Shown here piece by piece: positions 38,354-50,547 of a DNA stretch of 64,000 nt. The DNA is from Syncephalis plumigaleata (lineage: Eukaryota; Zoopagomycota; Zoopagomycetes; Zoopagales; Piptocephalidaceae): NCBI GenBank assembly GCA_025201365.1, contig JAIXMF010000002.1:992001-1056000 (forward strand), given 5' to 3'. Made by a program: the position numbers and the translations under genes. Numbering within the stretch: the first letter of the stretch is position 1; each line of letters begins with the position of its first letter. The notes beneath the pieces are model-generated. The model saw nothing but the letters and a program-made list of their open reading frames with translations. It was not told where the DNA came from and made no database searches.

Positions 38354-40805
38354 ATGCATCATAAATTCGTTCCTTGGTCTAGTTCACTGCGTGTACAATC
38401 CATTTCCAGTGATAATAACAAGGGTGACCGAGTTGTCTTACCTTCTTCTGTATTATCGCAACTACTCGATAAATCACACATACTCGAACAGTCAACAAAC
38501 GGTAATGAACAGTTGCATTCGACAAAAGATTATTATCATGACAACCAAGATTCAGATGACGAAGACGAAGACAATAATAATCACTCGGAACTAGATAGGA
38601 ATACGTCTGTAAAGAAGGAAGAAGAGGATACTGCCACACCACTTACATTTGAACTAAGAAATGAAGTAACAGGACAGCACACACATGCTGGTGTATTAGA
38701 GTTCAGTGCCGAGGAGGGCACGATACAGTTGCCAGCATGGATGTTCCAATCATTATCGATAGTGGAAGGTGATCTAATTACGATACAAACAAAGAAACTA
38801 CCTAAAGGTACATGGGCTCAGTTCCAACCGTTATCGGATCAATATCGGCATATCCGCGATTATCGGTAAGTGGACTAGCTCGATTATATAAACCACAATA
38901 CCAATAATAATACTTTATATAGAGCGGCATTTGAGGCATATTTAAGATCTAGTCATACAACGCTAACAGCAGGCGAGACAATTGCCGTGCCATATGGTGG
39001 CGAGTATTATCGATTTAAAGTATTGGCACTGAAACCGCCGATGCCATTGTAGTTATCGATACGGATCTTACTGTAGTGTTGGAGGGACCTGCTCAACTCA
39101 TTGATAGTCAAGAAGATCAACAACAACAACATCAAGGGAATACATTAGCGGATGATTCATCCGGAACAGTAACTGATATAAATACGGAAAGAAATACAAC
39201 AGAAGCAATATCATTAACTGAAGGTGTACCGATCAAGGATCACCTACCTGTTCATGGCCATAAATACTATCAAATAATATGGAGAAAACGTACCAACATA
39301 TCTTTCGACTTTCTGTTGAATCAGGTGATGGTGGTAAGTGTAGCGTATTACTAATAGCAATGATGATGTCTAATAATGGCATCTCTTATAGATTACTATG
39401 TATCATTATTGGACAAGACACCGGATCTACTTCATCATACGTGGTCCAACTGGAATGGTGGCAATGAGCGAGCATTGATTATAGAAACGAGCGATCCATC
39501 ATTCTCTGTAAATGATGTGTATTTCGTGGGAGTTCATACATTTGGTAATGATAATCCATTTGTCTACACATTGCTTGTTGATGTAGAGAAGAGTCAAGCA
39601 GCAGAGAAGGATAATGACATGAATGACTCGTCAGCATCGTCGATCGTTGGTTTAAATGGCGATACAGAGCAATGTCCACGATGCCATGCAATGGTACCAG
39701 CACGATCCATACAATTGCATCGAACTTTTGTGAACGGAATAACATTCGATGTGAGCAATGTGGTAAGGTTACTCGTATTGGCGAGGAACCGATAGACATT
39801 GGCATTGTAGTGAATGTGACGAGGTAAGTAGTTGCACAATTATAAAATAGAGTAGATAATTTACTATTGTTATTATTACAGCATGGTGATATATCGTTGA
39901 AGGAGAAACATAATTGGCAGGTGCATCAATTGCATCATTGTAATTGCGGTGAAGTTTACGATTCAGTCGTCAATTTATCGCAACATCGTGCCACCGACTG
40001 TGTCGAGCGTATCGTATGTTGTCGCTATTGTAGGAATCTACTGCCACGCGGTAAACTAGCCATGGAACCGCACAATCGACTAATGGGTCTGACTGAACAC
40101 GAAGCCTATTGCGGAGGACGTACCATCATTGTGCGCAGTGTCAACAGGCAGTACGTTTGCGTGATGTCAAGGTTCATATGCAACTACATGACTCTGAACG
40201 TGAACGTCGACCACCACCATTCGTACGATGTCGAAATGACAATTGTACTCGTGCGCGTGTCGAGCATGGAGTAGCGCGTAACTCGCTTGATTTATGCGAG
40301 ACGTGCTTCGGCCCATTGTGGAGTTCAGTGGATGATCCGGATCGTCAAAAGCTAGTGATGCGCGTAGCTCGTCGCTACCATATACAACTAATGGATGGTT
40401 GCGAAAAGAATTGGTGTCGTAATCAGGTAAGTGAAAACCGAATAAGCTTGGTTTGCAATTGGATATTGACTATTTCTTCCTCTTCATGACATGATAGTAT
40501 TGCGCAACCGGTAAAGGAAATCAACGATTAGATGCGACAAGTGCTGGCAACGCACTCGTACCACTTGTTCTACCATTGCAAGCACTGACCAAGGGAAGAC
40601 CATTGGCTGAAGATACGCGATTCTACTTTTGCGTTGATGAAACGACAAGTCGACGTCATTTATTGCTTGAAACGTTGCAGGAAGATACGCAATTACAAAG
40701 TATGATGCCACTTGGCTTATTCGTGCATTAGATTGCTGTAATGAAGATGCAAGTAAGGTGGCAACATGGTTACGACAAAATGCACCCACTCCAAAATCTA
40801 TTTGA
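38354..40805 (+). CDS. Ufd1-domain protein with C-terminal zinc fingers
   Basis: A start exon with NNKGDRVVLPSSVLSQLLDK and then the Ufd1 double-psi barrel: HAGVLEFSAEEGTIQLPAWM, DLITIQTKKLPKGTWAQFQP, AAFEAYLRSSHTTLTAGETI and VPYGGEYYRFKVLALK. Unlike yeast Ufd1, a long C-terminal half follows. It has CPRCHAMVPARSIQLH, FCERNNIRCEQCGKV, HWHCSECDE, LHHCNCGEVYDSVVNLSQH, VCCRYCRNLLPRGKL and EAYCGGRT, a set of TRAF/XIAF1-like zinc modules. It ends with ATWLIRALDCCNEDASKVAT, a UBA-like helix. This architecture matches plant PRLI-interacting-factor-K-type proteins. It is inferred to bind ubiquitinated substrates with Cdc48. Single-base gaps shift the frame near 39033, 39275, 39800 and 40700. Confidence 0.8.
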
Positions 40806-40963
40806 TTCTCTATCCCAATAGATGATAAACGTATTGAATGACGTGTGATACTACTAGATTATAGATTATTCCAACGAAAAAGAATATATATATTGCAGAT
40901 ACAAATAAAGATATACATTCAAGTGTCGAATAGGACATGCTATAGACATTGATGTTTCCTCTT

Positions 40964-43900
40964 TTATTGCTTCTTGCCTGCTCCATCTTTGTTCATTAGT
41001 GTGTAGAATACTTCTTGTGGTAGATCCACGGATCCTAGTCGTTTCATTCGTTTCTTGCCTTCACGCTGCTTGTTAAGTAGTTTCATTTTACGACTAACAT
41101 CACCACCATACTAAAGAGAGCAAACCAGTCATTAATAACCACAATTATAGGCATAATGATTTATTCATTAGTGTCACTTACACATTTTGCCGTAACATTT
41201 TTACGCATTGCTGGCACACTAGAAATATACATTTGTAATATGTTATTAGTATCACGTACACTACATGGCATTATAGTTGTACTTGCGTTTCACGAGCAAT
41301 AACACGATTACCGACTGCCGTTTGAATAGCAACTTCAAATAATTGTCTAATTAACACCATTAGCTAACCATCATCATCATCATCATCATCATCATCATTA
41401 ATAATGATGAAATACCATTGCAATACTTACCGTTGAATGACATCTTTTAATCGTTTGGCCCAACTACGACCGACATTTTGTACCTGCGATCTATGCATGA
41501 CAGTGGCCAGTGCATCTACTGGTTTTCCATTCAAAAGAACATCCATCTGTGTATGTATATGTATTGCTCTTGTTACTAATGATCTTGTTGATATTCATTC
41601 ACTACTTAGCATTACCTTGACTAGATCGGATTCTTGATAGTCAATCTCTTCGTAATCAAAACTAATTCAAATGGTTGAGTATTAAGTAGTCAGTTAATCA
41701 AGTTACTTCATTAAATTACCTAGCAAATCCGATGATCGTGATTTCAATTCATCATAAAAGTCGGTAACAATCTCTGCCATGGGCAATGTATAACGGACCA
41801 TGACTCGATTGTCATCCAAGTACTGGTATTCTTTCTGTTCACCACGTCTCATCTAATCGTACATAAATAAGCTATTCATTTGTCTGCAAGTTATAGTATA
41901 CCTACACCACATAGTTCAAGCATTTGTCCGAGATATTCAGCGGGGAATATAAGGGTTGCCAGTACCATCGGTTCTTGTAATGCGCACTTTTGATGTGGCA
42001 ATGAATCGGGCGAGGGAAAGTCGGCCGGTGTACGAATGATGGTTTCCTTACCATCCTTCTCGACAACTATTAGACTAGTGTCAATACAAGATCAATGCCA
42101 TTTTGTCATACTAATGGTATACCTTTATACGGCACTGTCGGTTGAGTGATAATGACATTGGCGGCATATTCCTACATTGCAATCAATACACATTAAGTAC
42201 GCGTATTTCATTTATTATACCACCCTAATCATTTACCTGTTCCAATCTTTGACGGAATACATCCAAATGCAATGTGCCAAGGAATCCAATTCTCCATCCT
42301 TGACCCAATGCCAAACTAGTATTTACTATTCATTAGTACGTTGCCTTCACTTTCATATCAATTCCTTACCTTGTCTCCTTTTGTACATTAACACTAGCAT
42401 CATTAAGGGTAAGCTTGGTAATGGATTCCTCCAATTGAGAAAAATCATCAGTATCCACTGGATATACACCAGCAAATACCTATTAATCCACCGTGTTAGT
42501 CCAGACAAACGATATATCATCAACTTACCATTGATTTAGCTGGCTCGAATCCAGGCAACGGATCTACCGGGTGTTTCAATCGATAGAATGTATCACCAAT
42601 ACGTGCTTCTTTGGCATTCTTCATACTGCATACGACATAACCAACTTGTCCTGCATATCTACAAGTATGCCTGTGTTATATGACTGCCGTCGTATACAAT
42701 ATTCGTTAACTTACAATGCACCGGTCGGCACTTGTTCCGGTACATTAATCCGACCTTCAACATCGAGTGTAATCGGTTACTATTGTTAACATAATAAATG
42801 GATACAACTAACATACCTCTGTTACTTCGTATTTGTTCTCGGAATGTGATGATACAATACGATCACCTAAATACGCGTGTATTAGCATGATGCCCTTGCA
42901 TTCACTTCCTTGTTTACCTTTTATTAATTTACCATCCTTGATAGCCATTAAGCAGACCACGCCCACGTATTTATCATACCAAGAGTCGAAAAGTATGCTT
43001 TTAATGGTTTCTCACGATCTGCATTTGGACTAGACAGCATTATTTAGTGATTCAGTATTAGGGAGACAAGTCAATCATAGGATGCTTCATACCCATTAAT
43101 TCGTTCAATGACAGCAGGAAGTATTTGATCTGTATTGATTCCAGTTTTAGCCGATACCTAAACGTCATATTAGTATATGCGTAGAGTATAATGCGATTAG
43201 TATGCACTGTACCATTAATGCATCCTCGGCATCAATCTCGAATGCTGACTCCATTTGACGGGCAATACGCTCTGGATCGGCCGCAGGAAGGTCAATCTAT
43301 AACGGTGACGTTGTTAATACCGATCAGTCCGCAGCTAGTTATACTAATCTATCAATTACTTTATTTATAATGGGTATAATAGTTAAATCCTGACTGAACG
43401 CCAAGTAGAAGTTGGCCACTGTTTGTGCTTGGATGCCTTGACATGCATCGACAAGTAATAGTGTTCCCTGACAAGCGGATAGTGAACGCGATACTTCATA
43501 ACTAAAGTCGACATGTCCCTAGACGATATGTATGTTAATCAAGTGTAGCATCAATCATTGCATAACCATTATCTACCGGTGTATCAATAAGATTTAATAA
43601 ATATCGTTGCCCGTTATACTCGTAGATCATCGATGCTGTCTAATGAATGATCAGTCATGTCTAATACTAGTCAATCAGCTTGTGCTAATCCTACCTGTGC
43701 CTTTACAGTTATACCACGCTCTCGTTCCACCTCCAACTTGTCGAGTACTTGTTTATTGGCAGTTCTCGTTGATATCGTGCCTAAATGACGCGTTTATTTA
43801 GTTTGCACATCAAAGTAGCGGTAATACACGCATCTCACCAGTTGTTTCCAATAATCTATCTGCAAGTGTACTTTTCCATGGTCTGAACCACAATGATAGA

Positions 43901-44248
43901 GTTAGTCAAATGTTACTGCTGCTGCTAATGGAATAATAGTGCTCTTTACCGATATGTGCAATAATGGAGAAATTACGAATACGATCCGACGTGAATTCTT
44001 CCAAATTCAACTCTGCCTCTCTATACTATGCATAAGCATAAGTTATTATTGATAGTAGGTAAGCGCTATCGCGGTCTACTTACACGCTGTCCTGTAGTGG
44101 CAATCGTAGCGCGTTGGTTTATTCCAGTTGACATGCCAACTATCGCCGACCAACTACTTCGTTGATAGCCTATACTATACGCGTAAGACTGCCATGGTTT
44201 CCTTAATGTAGTGCTACTAAATAGCCTAAGCGCACGAATGAGTGGCAT
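40964..44248 (-). CDS. GUF1: Mitochondrial translation GTPase Guf1 (EF4/LepA)
   Basis: Start 44248 gives [20 protein letters not shown], a basic mitochondrial presequence. The GTPase domain shows FSIIAHIDHGK (P-loop), the [12 protein letters not shown] switch I segment, NLIDTPGHVDF and a [13 protein letters not shown] region. The LepA-specific parts follow: [40 protein letters not shown] and the C-terminal [20 protein letters not shown] with [16 protein letters not shown], which is diagnostic for EF4. It back-translocates stalled ribosomes and promotes accurate mitochondrial translation. It has more than a dozen short introns. One base seems missing inside the P-loop (near 43892, expected GKST), again in a homopolymer A run; otherwise full length. 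Confidence 0.93.
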
Positions 44249-44825
44249 GACACTTTGGTAGCAATACAGATATATGTAAAAGAAAAATATGCAAATTAAT
44301 TATTAGAAGAAAAAACATTTCACGTAGTGCAAACATCATCCTTCAACGTGCATAGAAATATCACCATTAACATTCGGCATTGTACACTGTACTACTATTA
44401 GTAATATTTGATTATATCGTAAAATACTCGTAGACTAATATTGGAACATTAATTTACTACGAGGAATACTAGTATCGGCGTTATGAGTGCAAACAAAAAA
44501 GGAAATGAAGTTGCATTTGCTGCGGGTGTATGTACGTGTCCATTACCGTGTCGATGTTTATTGTGTATCCGCAATTCATGGCTTGAAAGTGTGCATGAAC
44601 ACGGTCAGAGGAGGTACAAGTATGCAATAAACGGGACCTGCTTTTTTGGCGACTACCTATCTCTTTCTAGTTCGCCATTCTTTCCGATATCTTTTTGTGT
44701 TCTTACATCCACTACTTGTATCCATTTGCTTTCTGTTTATACTACACGTATCACCATTATCATTGTTATCATCATCATCGTTGTTGTTGTTATCACTGAG
44801 CCTAGCACCTTTGCAACATTAAATC
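44249..44825. other. Divergent promoter region
   Basis: Between GUF1 (minus) and the DUF4139-type gene (plus). An ORF at 44483-44833 has low-complexity Ser/Thr/Ile composition at its end and no known domain. An ATC/GTT run near 44755-44792 is simple repeat. Confidence 0.4.
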
Positions 44826-47239
44826 ATGACTAATTTGCAAACTAAGGATTCGGCAGCCACGTTTACCGATCCACCACCGGTCACTGCGGCTAGCGTGGCC
44901 CATGCCACCAAGAGTGGTTTACGTACCGTGAATCATGCCGTTACCAACGGTCATACCAACATTACTGGCGGCGATAATCAGACACGCTTTCCAACTGTGG
45001 AGCCAAATCGTTTGGTGGTGCAAGCTCAGGACCATCCAGCACGTCAAGTGGTCGTTTATGCGGATCGCGCTGAGGTTACCCGTTTAGTGTCGGGATTGGC
45101 GTTGAAATTCGGCCAAAACGAGGTCATTATCAGTGGCCTATCTCGTCACATTGAACGAGATTCCATCCGGTAAGTGTGCAGGAACAAATGAGCAAACGTA
45201 GTGGTGGTGTACCAGAGGAAAATGTCATTGATGCATATGATGCATGTCGTCTATTTTTAGTCTCGAGGGTATGGGCGAGTCCATCATACAGGATGTATCG
45301 TATAAGTTGCATCAAGCTATCGTATCGACCAGTGCCACCGAGAATGAAGAGCAAAATGCCAATAAAACTCGTCTTCAAGAGTTACGGCAACAGGTGGCGG
45401 AACTGTACGAGGAACAAAGTCGATTAAAGGCAGATCAGCAACTATTGGATGGCTATTCTCGTCATTACACGCGTAGTAAGGGCGACAAGTGTACCAGCAT
45501 ACCGGACATACTACACGGTGGTAGTCTGGATGCTTTCCAGCGTTTCCGCACCTACTACAGCGAGGCAAGTCGCGAGTTAGGCCAGTCGATCCTAGAGAAT
45601 AAGCAAAAACTAGCCGAGGCCAAATCGTTACTCGAAGGATTAGAGAAGACTCTGTCGGAGGGAACAGACAACAGTAGCAAGGACGTTACTACTGCTGCCA
45701 ATAGAGTAGAGGAATCGACACAAGTTACCGTGATCATTGACGCGGAGGAGGATACTCTATTCGATTTAACCTTATCGTATGGTAGGTATTAGATTGGTAT
45801 ATAACATGATTCATAATACTAATAAGCGTATCTCACCATCATCATCATCAGTGGTATTGAATGCATCATGGCGTCCGCGCTATGACATTAGAGTGGAGAA
45901 TGATGCGCAACGACTTACGCTCGTCTACATGGCAGAGATTCGACAGGCTACAGATGAGTCATGGGAGGACGTGCAAATGGCATTGTCAACGGCACAGCCA
46001 TCACTCGGTGGAGATGCACCAGAATTAACCATGTGGACGGTGCAGTTGCAATCGACTATGCACAATATGCGTAAGAAGAGCGGTTCCGTACGATTCAATC
46101 CATCGTCAGCGGTAGCACTTAGAGAAGAGCCACTAGGGCTATTGGTGGTCACGCACCTGGATCAACGAGTAGAATGCGTACCAGTAGCACCACGCCATTG
46201 GCACAGGCTATACAAAAGTTTAGCGCTGATGCTAAAGGCGATGATAGTGAAACACTAAGTAACGAAGGAGGCCTTGGTAGTGTTGGTATCTCCGGTATGA
46301 ACTACGAGATTCCTGCTCGTGCCACTATTCCATGTGACAATGTACCACACAAAGTAACCGGTAAGTAATGGTTGTTATTATTATTATTATTATGATCATG
46401 TATATGTATTGACATCAACATCTGTCTACTACATATAGTGGTGATGCTTGATATGATTCCCGAATTATGCTACGTCACCTGTCCTAAACTATCTAATCAT
46501 GCTTACTTGAAGGTAGAGTGTGCTTGTTTGTTCGTCATGAGTAATACGCGTTAGCATACTAATACGAATGATCATGTAACTATTAGGCCAAAGTCAAGAA
46601 TGAATCTGATTATGCATTATTACCGGGACAAGCTAACGTATTCCTGGACAATAGTTTTGTAGCGAAATCAACTCTCAAAGTAAGCTTTATATCTATCTAT
46701 CGAGTGTCCAATTGCTTCCTGTATTATAACTAATCCTATTTGTATGATAGCATGTGAGCCCACAAGAATCGTTCGAATGCTCACTGGGCATCGATCCCGC
46801 TGTCCGTATCACTTATCCGCCACGTAGTAAACGTGAACAAACGGCCGGTTTCATCATCTCACGACAGCAAACCATTCGATTCCATCAGCGTATTGAGATT
46901 AAGAATACACGCTCTGCCGGTATTACAGTGATGGTATCGGATCAAGTACCGGTGTCTGAAGAGGAGAAGTTGCAAGTACGTCTCGTTGAACCGAGTGCCT
47001 CTGTCGTTACTACAGCGAGTAAACGACCTGCCACCAACGGTAGCGCTGGTCACAACGACAAAGATAAGGGAGAGAACGAGGAGCAGCGTTTGGTTATTAC
47101 CGGCCCTAAAGCACCACGTATCAATGATAAACAATGTCTCGAATGGGTGCTACGCATTGAATCGGGACGTACGGAGAAGTTGCAATTCTCCTATGAATTG
47201 GCCTTCCCTATTGGCGAATCAGTACTACATATCGATTAA
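44826..47239 (+). CDS. DUF4139/DUF4140 domain protein (mucoidy inhibitor A-like)
   Basis: A multi-exon gene. The first exon ends with HPARQVVVYADRAEVTRLVS and FGQNEVIISGLSRHIERDSI, the N-terminal DUF4140 strand pattern. A coiled coil follows (TRLQELRQQVAELYEEQSRL, ENKQKLAEAKSLLEGLEKTL). The DUF4139 barrel is seen in LNASWRPRYDIRVENDAQRL, VYMAEIRQATDESWEDVQMA, LSTAQPSLGG, YEIPARATIPCDNVPHKVT and GQANVFLDNSFVAKSTLK. It ends with the ISRQQTIRFHQRIEIKNTRS and WVLRIESGRTEKLQFSYEL segments typical of the family C-terminus. Function in fungi is unknown; bacterial relatives affect surface polysaccharide. No catalytic residues are established. The middle changes frame near 46160, resolvable by one base or by a small unpredicted intron. 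Confidence 0.8.
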
Positions 47240-47720
47240 TTAATAGGCTAATAAGTAGAATAAGTAAATTACTCAATAGTCATATTATGTGTTTAAGAAG
47301 TCAGATGTAAGCATTGTTTGTAACCATTTCATACATACTATAATGACTATCGCGATTGTTTAATCATTTCAACCATTTACTATTATTATTATTACAAATA
47401 CTATTGATTGCCTAATTGATGGCTTATCAATGACTTTTACTAGCACCGCAAATAGGCTGCCTTATTTGGAAATCGACATTGCTTTTTTACATACCGATCT
47501 GCGCGCCCTATTTGACATGCTCACCCGCTCGCCTTTCTCCTACTTTCCTTCAACTTTAATATAATCATTATACTTATTATACAGTGAATCTATAACGGCA
47601 GTGTATATTCAGTGAGTGTGCGTGTGTATTACCGGGTTAGCGAACCAACTATAAGACTTTTGCATTATACAACTACAACTACAACTACAAATATATATAT
47701 CGTCTACGGTAGAATTCACT
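47240..47720. other. Intergenic, AT-rich
   Basis: Tandem same-strand genes are separated here. A TAC/ACA trinucleotide run lies near 47668-47688. The start of the next gene is uncertain, so its promoter may overlap the end of this stretch. Confidence 0.3.
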
Positions 47721-49760
47721 ATGGCAGTGGTCACCAACTGGCTGCGTCGTACTTGTATCGACGCTATTCCACGACACTCGCAAGCAAATGGCTTGCACAA
47801 GACATACTGCGTGGCAAGACACCATGGCGTATACACTCTTAATATCAATTGGGCATGAGCTATCGTGGATTTTCCGTTACAACTGGTCAATTGAATGATT
47901 TCAATTCAAATTCTTTCTGTCCAAAGACAGGTGCACCACTTGGACCGGCATCACCTACCATACCCAGCGTTAATGCGGCAATGAATAGGGGTCAATTAAT
48001 GTACAATAATCTTCTCACTGCTGAGCTTGTTCAACATCAAGCAGACGAGCATCGCCTTACGCATCCTAATGGGAATAATGCGCAACCACAAGGAAATTCC
48101 AATGGTGGTGGTGGCGGCGGTAATAATAATGGCAATGGTAGTGGCAATGGCACAGCCGGCGGGATGAAGGATCTACTAATGCGTTGGTGGGCCAATAAAG
48201 AGTTGTCGCCAGTGAGTATTCGTCATCCTTATCGGTTCGATATTTATCATTGGTGGAGATTGGACGACTAACGTAATAATGATGTCATCACGCCTAGTTT
48301 GTACCATTTAGCAGGTGCAGGCACATTGGTGAATTTAGCACAGCAACAGGAACAACTCGAACGTCAGGAGCGTCTAGAAGAGGAACGACGACAAGCGGCA
48401 GCCGAAGAGACAGCGCGTAACTCGGCCGAACGTAAACGACTAGTGGTACGTGGTGCGCTCACCACTCAGTTAAACCACCGCAAGTGCAACTGCCCATGTG
48501 TGATCTGTATGAGGCGGAGGCACTCATTAATCGATTGGTGCAACGCTCGCCCGTACTAGTCAATGGCTATCAAGGTACGGGTAAAAGCACGCTACTAAGT
48601 CGAATGGTGGCAAGTCGACGAAGTGACGTCGATATCACGTTTAATCAGCCGGCTTATCGTCTATCGTTGCGCAAGTGTTTACGCGATCGTTGCAATGAAC
48701 CAGGCGTGCTATTCCGCCTGATTGCCGAGGAGATTGGTTTGGGCAAGGCGGTTCAAGAGGGATTCGTACATGATAACTTTGACAATGCACACCAGTACTT
48801 TGTCGGTGCACTGGAGGATTTACGACGTGATGGCTATGAGCCTTGTCTTTTCGTGGTGGACGACATTGAGATTTATTTAATGACTCGCATTCTCAGCTAC
48901 GACAACAGGCGGGTGGTTGGTTTGAATGGTTGCTCGAATTGCACGAAGCTGGTCTATTACGTCTCGTACTAGTAACCAGTGCCGGTGGTGTTTATCTCGA
49001 TCTCATCAAGTGTAAGTGAAATGGGCATTATATAGTCAAGCTCAGTAATGATAACATTATTTATTTGTTTGTTTAGTTTCTGGATTTGAGGCTCGATTAG
49101 AACGAGCTCATATGCCGGAGGTGCGTCAGGCACGTCTTGTTGACTATTTATTGAATGAGTTCAATCCGCATTCGTGTGATGCTGACACACTGGCATTTGA
49201 TGAAGAATCAGCGCCTGAATTCGCTCGTATCTTCACGGGATTTACGGATATCCTATTTGCCACATCATCGCCATCATTCATGGTAGGCAGTTGTTGCATT
49301 ATTATTTTCATTGCTAATATGCTTATTGTACTTTATCATTCACTAACTAGAATATTGCGAGACACGTATTCGTCATGCGAGGAACAAGATTAAAAAGGCC
49401 ATTCAACGGGATTCATGCTATCGCGAGATATTTGCCAGTATCCCCTGTGAACTTGCAGATTTCGAGGAACGTCTACCTAATAAGACACTATCGGAATTGG
49501 AGAAACTACTGGATTACCTAGTTGATCGAGGTATGGTGGCATGGACAGGCAGTACAATTGTATGGAATAGAAAGATCATTCGAGAGGCGTATCAACGAAT
49601 GAAGCAAGACGAAGATGATGCATTGAAGAACTCGGGATTCTCTCATCAATTCAGTCTAGGTTACGGATGGTTTAAACGAGCACTAGGCTTTAATCGAAAT
49701 GGTAATGATTCCAATCAGAGCAATAAGATTCCATTAGCTGCTGCTGCTGCTGCTAAATAG
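47721..49760 (+). CDS. P-loop ATPase, probably mitochondrial
   Basis: Start uncertain. Presequence-like codons (AASYLYRRYSTTLASKWLAQ, read from upstream of 47721) end at a TAA near 47840. The main frame then resumes 7 nt later at an ATG at 47855 (MSYRGFSVTTGQLNDFN). Next come a Gly/Asn-rich linker and a charged coiled coil (QEQLERQERLEEERRQAAAE). A Walker A motif GYQGTGKSTLL lies near 48569, and Walker B is CLFVVDDIE near 48850. Then EARLERAHMPEVRQARLVDY and a C-terminal winged-helix-like region (LDYLVDRGMVAWTGSTIVW) end in poly-Ala. It looks like an AAA-type ATPase of the ATPase_2-like type. The frame shifts near 48450 and 48890 and the in-frame stop may be one-base gaps. Confidence 0.65.
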
Positions 49761-50017
49761 ATATATACACTACAATAATATGTGAACGTAAAATAGGAGG
49801 TAATCCCAATGATAAATACGTTATTACTGTTTTACTTCAATTACGATTACCAATCTATAAGCATAATTGTTTGAATAAAAAATAGTTAAAAGTACCGATA
49901 ATCCTACAGACCATTACATACGATGTAGATGATGCTTTATTCTACGTGGACATTAGAATGACCCTATGATAAACAAAATAGCATATACTATAATAATAAT
50001 AATAAGATAATAGAGTA

Positions 50018-50314
50018 TTACTCCTTCATTGATGTAGCATTATCCGTATTCATTACACGACCAGCTGCCATGAAACTAGTATACCGTTATAATAGATTAG
50101 TTAATAATGATGTAGAATGATATAAATATATGAATTAATCCACTTACATGGATGTATGAATAATACCTAGACGACGTATAGTGTCAACTTGTTCCGCAGT
50201 TACTTCCGTGCTAGTCTTGAGTTTATCGACATTACGTTGCAATCGTTCCAATTGCGAATGAAGTTGCTGGTATTGTCGTGCTCGTCGACTGTTTGGATCC
50301 TGCGTTGATTGCAT
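50018..50314 (-). CDS. HSK3: DASH/Dam1 complex subunit Hsk3
   Basis: Two exons, 50314-50148 and 50075-50018, sum to 225 nt and encode 74 residues, within the family's usual 65-95. The sequence ARQYQQLHSQLERLQRNVDK, then TAEQVDTIRRLGIIHTSIFM and AAGRVMNTDN matches the Hsk3 pattern: an Arg-Gln-Tyr start, a short coiled coil, a TAxQ..d.R.LG turn and a hydrophobic FMA end. The DASH complex forms the ring coupling kinetochores to microtubules and is essentially fungal, which supports the taxonomic reading. The ATT codon is split by the intron. The family identity rests on these motifs and on size, since the protein is short. Confidence 0.8.
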
Positions 50315-50547
50315 GACTTATACTGTAGTGATTATTGTTGCTACTTAAGAATAACAGTAAATAGTTTGTTTGCTCCCTTTGGAATAGGCGATAACTAGGG
50401 AATAGAATACTAGAAACGTGGATGGAGAAAAGAGAGTAGTTGCCACATTGACGCGTAGTGTAAAAACGCGCCTTTTTATTTATTGTTATTGTTATTGGTA
50501 TTTCTTCCTAAATATAACTTGTCCTATTCCGTATATTTGTCGTCAAT

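Noticed and set aside
44483-44833. Plus-strand ORF of 116 codons upstream of the DUF4139-type gene
   Set aside because: The second half is low-complexity Ile/Val/Ser/Thr from an ATC/GTT repeat, and it overlaps the next gene's leader.
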